The notes beneath the pieces are model-generated. The model was not told where the DNA came from. It did no database searches and worked only from the letters and a program-made list of their open reading frames with translations. Shown here piece by piece: positions 57,412-62,831 of a stretch of 62,831 bases of DNA. Position 1 is the stretch's first letter, and each line of letters begins with the position of its first letter. Both the position numbers and the translations under genes were made by a program. Source of the DNA: Lentilactobacillus kisonensis DSM 19906 = JCM 15041 (GTDB taxonomy: Bacteria > Bacillota > Bacilli > Lactobacillales > Lactobacillaceae); assembly GCF_001434135.1 (NCBI RefSeq), contig NZ_AZEB01000017.1, positions 1 to 62,831 on the forward strand, in the 5' to 3' direction.

Positions 57412-58572
57412 CTACTTCATAGCTTGCGAGTATGTTTTTACGCCAATTTCATGTGGTGAATTTTTAAAAATTGCTGATTCGGTAATCTTAAGCTGATCAT
57501 TGCGATCACGGACTTTAAACCGACAGTACGTAGAATTAGTTGATAGTGCCCGGTAAAATTCGTCCTCATTAGCTACCGCGATGTTATTAACAGTCAAAAT
57601 GACATCGCCAATGTCGAGGTCCATCTTGGCTGCTGGGGTTTCTGGTTGAATGCCGATCACCCGAATGCCATCCATCACTTCACTATATTCAAAATCAACT
57701 TGATTATCCTGGTGTTTTGCAGTTCCAATTATAAGATAGTAGCCTATTAGTAAAATTGCAACAGCGGGTGTAATAATTAGCCGATAGAAGCCACCACCAA
57801 TGACCAAAAGCGCCCCGAACAGTGCTAAATAAAGTATTTTCTTACTCAACTTCGTAAAAAATACCGGCGGATTGTTTTTTTTAACCGTAAGTTTTAATCC
57901 AATTAATATGGGAACAGCTAATATTGCGTATGAGTGCCCATTGACTTGTAAAAACGGAATAAAGGATAGATGACTACTAAACCAATCTCCGGGAACAAAC
58001 ATCACTAACGGAAAAATCGTTAGTTCATTAAACCGATAGACAGCAACCTTTGTATTTCGGGTATTTCTGGCAATCATTGGCGAATTAAATTTACCCGCGT
58101 TCATTCGAATAAAAATACCAGATAGAAAGATAACCATTGTGACCAATACCAAGTAACTTAACGGATTAACCGTTTTATCACTCAATCCCAATCGCCCCAA
58201 CCAGTGATTTACTTGTAAAGAATCGGAAATATTTGGGACGGCCAAAATCATCAAACTAACTAAGCTCACCAACGAAACCGATAAGAACTGACCTGGTAGT
58301 ACCACCAGAGAAATTAACATGGCAACTTCGTACAACATAACCCAAGCAGCTGAAACGCTCAAAAACCATCCCAGCCCAATCGACGCTAAAATTCCAAAAA
58401 CTAAAGCGCTGCGAACAAAATGGCGGCCTTCATAAAAATCTTCATAAATTGCAGAACTAAAAAGCTTCCGTTCTTGCTTAACCCGCCGATTATGTATTAA
58501 ATAAGCGCGAATGATGCCAACCCATAAAGCTGGCTGTAAAATATAAAAACAAATTGCAATTATTATTTTCAT
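57412..58572 (-). CDS. Polytopic membrane protein with C-terminal PDZ domain, MinJ-like
   Basis: 386 residues: about eight hydrophobic segments (1-300) followed by a PDZ domain (about 305-375) with VIGIQPETPAAKMDLDIGDV and ILTVNNIAVANEDEFYRAL. The architecture equals Bacillus MinJ (YvjD), which bridges DivIVA and MinD at division sites and is encoded near secA-prfB-ftsEX. No protease residues are seen, so it is a scaffold rather than a CtpA-type protease. Start ATG at 58572 after GAGGG; the frame is open to 58614. It is probably cotranscribed with phoPR. Confidence 0.8.
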   Translation of the reverse strand: MKIIIAICFYILQPALWVGIIRAYLIHNRRVKQERKLFSSAIYEDFYEGRHFVRSALVFGILASIGLGWFLSVSAAWVMLYEVAMLISLVVLPGQFLSVSLVSLVSLMILAVPNISDSLQVNHWLGRLGLSDKTVNPLSYLVLVTMVIFLSGIFIRMNAGKFNSPMIARNTRNTKVAVYRFNELTIFPLVMFVPGDWFSSHLSFIPFLQVNGHSYAILAVPILIGLKLTVKKNNPPVFFTKLSKKILYLALFGALLVIGGGFYRLIITPAVAILLIGYYLIIGTAKHQDNQVDFEYSEVMDGIRVIGIQPETPAAKMDLDIGDVILTVNNIAVANEDEFYRALSTNSTYCRFKVRDRNDQLKITESAIFKNSPHEIGVKTYSQAMK

Positions 58573-58701
58573 TATGTTTATGCCCTCATCAATGTTATAT
58601 GGTAAGTATATCATTTATCAGTAAGCGAATAAAAGCGATCATGATAACTACTTGCTTGCATTAAAGATTGATATCAGTAACTTCTTAGCGTCAGTCCAAA
58701 A

Positions 58702-58745
58702 AAATAGCACAACCATTTGCCTAATTCGAAATGGTTGCGCTATTT
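58702..58745 (-). terminator. Terminator of prfB
   Basis: Minus strand AAATAGCGCAACCATTT pairs with AAATGGTTGTGCTATTT (one G-T), followed by TTTTGG. The 58573-58843 gap otherwise holds only the upstream region of the MinJ-like gene. Confidence 0.85.
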
Positions 58746-58843
58746 AAAAAGACCTTTGTCGACCGCATGTGCATTGTTATTAAAACCTGATCATTAAATT
58801 CAAAATTCACACGCCGAAACCTTTACGGTTAACTGCTAACAAT

Positions 58844-59966
58844 TTAGTCCGGGTTCTTTTGACTTAACTGCCACTGTAAGTAAGCATTAATAAACGGATC
58901 TAAGTCACCGTCCATCACACCATTCACATTAGCTGTTTCATACCCAGTTCGGTGATCCTTCACCATTGAATAGGGATGAAAAACATAGGACCTTATCTGA
59001 GATCCCCAGCCAATATCCTTTTGTTCCCCTTCAATCTTGTCTTTTTCAGCTTGCTTTTTTTCCTGTTCACGTTCGTATAGTTTGGATTTCAACATGTTCA
59101 TTGCTGTTTGCCGGTTTTGCAGCTGGGAGCGTTGTGCCTGACTGGCAACAACAATCCCAGTGGGAATATGGGTAATTCGAACAGCAGACGACGTCTTATT
59201 AACGTGTTGACCACCTGCTCCGCTTGACCGGTAAACATCAACTTTTAAGTCATCCGGGTTAATATTAATGGTGACATCATCATTTAGTTCAGGCATCACA
59301 TCTACCGACGCAAACGACGTGTGGCGCCGCCCGGCAGAATCAAACGGTGAAATCCGCACAAGTCGATGGACCCCCTTTTCGGAACGAAGGTAACCATAGG
59401 CATCCGCGCCACTGATTAAAAGTGAAACACTGTTAATTCCAGCTACATCACCTACTTGGTAATCCAATGTTGCCACCGTAAATCCATGAGCTTCTGCCCA
59501 TCTGGTATACATTCTTAGTAGCATCGATCCCCAATCCTGAGATTCAGTCCCACCGGCTCCAGGATGAATTTCTAAGATCGCGTTATTATGATCATATTTT
59601 CCGTTCAGGAGCAGTCCTAGCTGATACCGCTGCAATTTAGCTTGAAGGTCAGCAGAATCATCCTGAAATTCTTCCTGCATACCAGAATCAGAATCCTCAG
59701 AGATCAATTCTAATGTGACCTTTAGATCATCTAACTTAGCCACTAATGCATTAAAACTGTCCCGTTTGGTCTTCATTTGATTCGTTTCATCAATTAACTT
59801 CTGCGCCGTTTCCTGATTATCCCAAAATCCAGGTTCAGCCATCTTGGCTTCATTAATCGCAATGCTTTCACTCAGGGCATCAAAGTCAAAGCGACCCCCT
59901 AAAACCATTGATGGCTTTTTGCATGTTAGCAAGTTGTTTTTTAGCTTCACTTAATTCAAATGTCAT
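58844..59966 (-). CDS. prfB: Peptide chain release factor 2, with programmed +1 frameshift
   Basis: Terminates translation at UGA and UAA. The zero-frame start is ATG at 59966 ([20 protein letters not shown]...). After 26 codons it meets TGA at 59888-59886 in the context CTT TGA C, preceded by the internal Shine-Dalgarno-like AGGGGG. A +1 shift continues as [20 protein letters not shown] in the main frame, giving about 373 residues. Domain motifs: SPF for stop recognition (RISPFDSAG), and GGQ in [20 protein letters not shown] conventional caller would start wrongly at 59950. Confidence 0.97.
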
Positions 59967-60002
59967 AATTTATCCTCTTTCTTAAACTTTGTTATTCAAA
60001 TA

Positions 60003-60032
60003 AAGAACCCAAACAGCAACGTTCGGATTCTT
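60003..60032 (-). terminator. Terminator of secA
   Basis: Minus strand AAGAATCCGAA and TTTGGGTTCTT (with G-T pairs), then TATTTG; the T-run is poor. It is the only hairpin between secA and prfB. Confidence 0.5.
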
Positions 60033-60042
60033 CATTAGTTTA

Positions 60043-62409
60043 TTAACGTTGCATGTTTTGTCGAATCTCAGCCTTCATGAATAGACGAGTTGCATCGTAG
60101 TCAATGTCAGCAATCATTTCTTCAAACATCTTGTAACCTTCTCGCTGATATTCAACCAGTGGGTTCTGTTGACCATAACCCCGTAAACCGATTGATTGTC
60201 GCAATTGGTCCATGATATCAATGTGGTCAGTCCAATGAGAATCAACCACTCGAAGAATAACAACCTTTTCAAATTCAAGCATTTGAGAAGCATCATAAAG
60301 CTGCTCTTGCTTCTGATCATACACTTTGGTTGCCATGTCCATCAATAACTTCTTAATTTCATCGGCAGACTTTCCTTGCAGCTCTTCAAGTGAAATCTGA
60401 TCAGGACTAACCATTGCACTAATGGCAAAGTCCAAAATTGTTTGAAGGTCCCAATCAGATTGTTCACCCTGCGTATGCAAGTCAACAATCCGGTTAATTG
60501 TCCGCTCAATCATTGGCATAATAACCCATTTGAGAGATTTATTTTCTTCAATTACTTGTTGACGTTCACCGTAAATAACTTCACGTTGTTGTCTCATAAC
60601 ATCATCGTATTGAAGAACATTCTTTCGTGAATCGTAGTTATTTCCTTCAACCCGCTTTTGAGCTGATTCAACTTGATTAGTAATCATTCTTGATCGAATA
60701 ACCGCGTCTTCACCCTGAACATTCATGTGCTCCAGGAAGTTTTTGATCTTTTCAGACCCAAAACGACGCATCAAGTCATCTTCGAGAGATAGGTAGAACT
60801 GTGATAAACCAGGATCTCCTTGACGACCAGAACGGCCACGAAGCTGATTATCAATTCGTCGTGATTCATGTCGTTCAGTTCCAATAACTGCTAAACCGCC
60901 CAATTCAACGACACCAGGGCCTAATTTAATATCAGTCCCCCGGCCAGCCATGTTGGTTGCGATAGTAACAGCACCTTTTTGGCCAGCATTCGTAACAATC
61001 TCAGCTTCCTTGGCATGATTCTTAGCATTTAAAACAACATGGGGAATGTTCTCTTCGTCCAGTCGCTTTGAAAGATATTCAGAGGTTTCAACCGCAACAG
61101 TCCCAACCAACATCGGCTGGCCCTTCTTATGCAGTTCCTTAATCTTATTGATAACCGCATCGAACTTAGCTTCCAAACTTGGATACAAAATATCTGGATG
61201 GTCTACCCGAATAACCGGTTTATTAGTTGGCACGGAAATAACTTCCATGTTATAAATTTCCCGGAATTCTTCGGCTTCAGTTTTGGCAGTTCCAGTCATT
61301 CCGGCTAATTTTTTGTACATCCGGAACATATTCTGATACGTGATGGTTGCCATGGTCTTACTTTCCTCTTGGATTGTAACACCCTCTTTGGCTTCAATCG
61401 CTTGATGCAAGCCATCTGAGAATCGCCGGCCTTGCATAATCCGACCAGTGAATGAATCAACGATTAAAACTTCGTTATCTTGAACAACGTAATCTTTATC
61501 CCGAAGCATGATGAAGTTAGCCCGCAATGCTTGGTCCAAATGGTGGGTTAAAGCCGTGTTATCGGTATCATAAAGGTTCTTCAAGTTAAAGTACTTCTCG
61601 GCTTTTTCAATTCCTTGATCGGTTAACGAAACCGTCTTTGTTTCAAGATCGACCTTAAAGTCATCACCTTCATGCAACGTCTTTGCAAACCGGTCAGTCC
61701 GTTGATAGAGTTCTGACGTTCCAGTTGCCTGTCCTGAAATGATTAAAGGTGTTCTGGCTTCATCAATTAAGATCGAGTCAACTTCATCAACAATCGCAAA
61801 GTTAAGTGGTCGCTGAACCATTTCCTCTTTGTAAGCAACCATATTATCACGAAGGTAATCAAATCCAATTTCGGCATTGGTTGAATACGTGATGTCGGCA
61901 GCGTACGCTTTTCGCTTGTCGTCAGGACCCATTTCAGTTAAGTTAACCCCAACTGTTAAGCCAAGCCAATTGTATAACTCACCCATTTCAGTGGCATCCC
62001 GTTGTGATAGGTACTCGTTAACCGTAACAACATGAACGCCTTCGCCTGCAAGGGCATTGAGGTAAACCGGCATCGTTGCCGTCAAAGTCTTACCTTCACC
62101 AGTCTTCATCTCGGCAATGTTACCTTCATGAAGAACGATTCCACCCATGATTTGAACGTGGAATGGATAAAGACCTAAGACCCGTTTGGCACCCTCCCGA
62201 GCAACCGCAAAGGCTTCCGGAAGTAAATCATCAAGGGATTCGCCCTTTTGATAACGCTCCTTAAATTCTGGCGTCTTGGCTTGTAATTCTTCATCACTGA
62301 GTTGACGGTATTCTTCAGCGTATGCGCTAACCTTATCAGCAATCTTGCTAAGGCGCTTTTGCTCACGCTTGTCACTTTCAACCCATTTCTTTAAAACGTT
62401 AGTTGCCAT
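60043..62409 (-). CDS. secA: Preprotein translocase ATPase SecA
   Basis: Motor that drives proteins through SecYEG. DEAD motor NBD1 with Walker [21 protein letters not shown] and [19 protein letters not shown], preprotein-binding domain, NBD2 with [13 protein letters not shown] and [11 protein letters not shown], then the helical scaffold and wing. 788 residues from ATG 62409 (GGAAGGGAA upstream). It ends EIRQNMQR and has no C-terminal zinc-binding CxCxSGx8CH motif, as in other lactobacilli. Confidence 0.99.
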   Translation of the reverse strand: MATNVLKKWVESDKREQKRLSKIADKVSAYAEEYRQLSDEELQAKTPEFKERYQKGESLDDLLPEAFAVAREGAKRVLGLYPFHVQIMGGIVLHEGNIAEMKTGEGKTLTATMPVYLNALAGEGVHVVTVNEYLSQRDATEMGELYNWLGLTVGVNLTEMGPDDKRKAYAADITYSTNAEIGFDYLRDNMVAYKEEMVQRPLNFAIVDEVDSILIDEARTPLIISGQATGTSELYQRTDRFAKTLHEGDDFKVDLETKTVSLTDQGIEKAEKYFNLKNLYDTDNTALTHHLDQALRANFIMLRDKDYVVQDNEVLIVDSFTGRIMQGRRFSDGLHQAIEAKEGVTIQEESKTMATITYQNMFRMYKKLAGMTGTAKTEAEEFREIYNMEVISVPTNKPVIRVDHPDILYPSLEAKFDAVINKIKELHKKGQPMLVGTVAVETSEYLSKRLDEENIPHVVLNAKNHAKEAEIVTNAGQKGAVTIATNMAGRGTDIKLGPGVVELGGLAVIGTERHESRRIDNQLRGRSGRQGDPGLSQFYLSLEDDLMRRFGSEKIKNFLEHMNVQGEDAVIRSRMITNQVESAQKRVEGNNYDSRKNVLQYDDVMRQQREVIYGERQQVIEENKSLKWVIMPMIERTINRIVDLHTQGEQSDWDLQTILDFAISAMVSPDQISLEELQGKSADEIKKLLMDMATKVYDQKQEQLYDASQMLEFEKVVILRVVDSHWTDHIDIMDQLRQSIGLRGYGQQNPLVEYQREGYKMFEEMIADIDYDATRLFMKAEIRQNMQR

Positions 62410-62831
62410 TAGTAAATTCCCTTCCAAAAATAAAACTTTATTATTAACCTTATTAGTAAAATGTGGACTACATACTTTTTAATTGTAACATTTCATTCAG
62501 TCAATGAAAACAAAAACTAAAATCAAATGGTATTAATTCATAATAGTACATTTTAAGTGCTGGTGAAAGGAATAAATCCACAAGTTAAATTTTGATGTTC
62601 AAATTAAGCATTGTAAATTCATTGCTATGAGACTGATAAGTGGTTAATCTTTTGCGTCATGCTTATGTATGAGTGGCTAAGACCATTAAAACTTCAACTT
62701 CTGGGATACTTTGTGACTGCAACCTAGCCGAAATACGCTCCAAAAAAACTGACGCTAAACATATAACGAGTCCCACCACCGAAATCCAAAACCAGGATGC
62801 TCCGGACTACCTAACCGAAAATGCGCTCCGA
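62410..62831. other. Region upstream of secA; repeated segments at the window edge
   Basis: No gene is visible. A weak promoter (TTTTCA-17-TACAAT, minus strand, about 62480-62510) may serve secA. At 62721-62741 and 62809-62831 a segment recurs in the same direction (CCTAGCCGAAATACGCTCC and CCTAACCGAAAATGCGCTCC). Between them 62784-62798 forms a small minus-strand hairpin ATCC-TGGTTTT-GGAT. The element continues past the window. Confidence 0.45.

Overview
The window is a chromosomal segment of a low-to-mid G+C Gram-positive bacterium of the family Lactobacillaceae. The evidence is gene order and sequence together: secG-est-rnr-smpB, gap-pgk-tpiA-eno, rapZ-yvcK-whiA, hprK-lgt-gpsA-galU-trxB, phoPR-pst, cdaA-cdaR-glmM-glmS, strong purine-rich ribosome binding sites, frequent TTG/GTG starts, a CtsR box at clpP and CcpA-type cre sites. 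I cannot fix genus or species by eye. No prophage, insertion sequence, CRISPR array or resistance gene is visible; this is core chromosome with almost every gene on the minus strand.

Layout, left to right. 1-4.2 kb: a truncated tRNA, a small unknown protein, a candidate cre-controlled small RNA, a lone teichoic-acid exporter ATPase (TagH) and two adjacent GH73 glucosaminidases. 4.5-9.8 kb: amino-sugar synthesis (glmS, glmM) with the c-di-AMP module (cdaA, cdaR). 9.9-18.3 kb: a DUF1361 membrane protein, a CPA1 antiporter, murB, a DEDD exonuclease, then ung-pta-tsaE-GNAT and an unknown + strand gene. 18.5-22.5 kb: smpB, rnr, esterase, secG. 22.5-25.5 kb: a ClC channel and an LPXTG surface protein. 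25.6-30.2 kb: the glycolytic cluster eno, tpiA, pgk, gap, read from gap, with a cre upstream of the gap promoter. 30.5-34.8 kb: tRNA-Arg, GNAT, a ring-cleaving dioxygenase, clpP and a zinc alcohol dehydrogenase. 34.9-42.8 kb: whiA, yvcK, rapZ, uvrA, uvrB. 43.2-49.5 kb: HD hydrolase, trxB, galU, gpsA, lgt, hprK and two small membrane proteins. 49.6-57.4 kb: the phosphate regulon pstS-C-A-B-B-phoU with phoPR. 57.4-62.4 kb: a MinJ-like PDZ membrane protein, prfB with its programmed frameshift, and secA.

The most unusual content is a family of about 125-bp structured repeats. Eight near-complete copies and at least three remnants lie in five intergenic or intra-operon sites (17.6, 32.4, 42.8, 51.1 and 54.9 kb). 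All are in the same orientation, and four of the five sites put the same end a few bases upstream of the ribosome binding site of uvrB, pstB, pstS or mhqO. Each copy folds into one long interrupted hairpin. The stems co-vary between copies, and most non-Watson-Crick pairs are G-U when the + strand is read. That points to selection on an RNA transcribed antisense to the flanking genes. Long palindromes between convergent genes carry a similar apical loop. Two tandem copies make up nearly the whole leader between the PhoP-type promoter and pstS, so the repeats may affect phosphate-transport expression.
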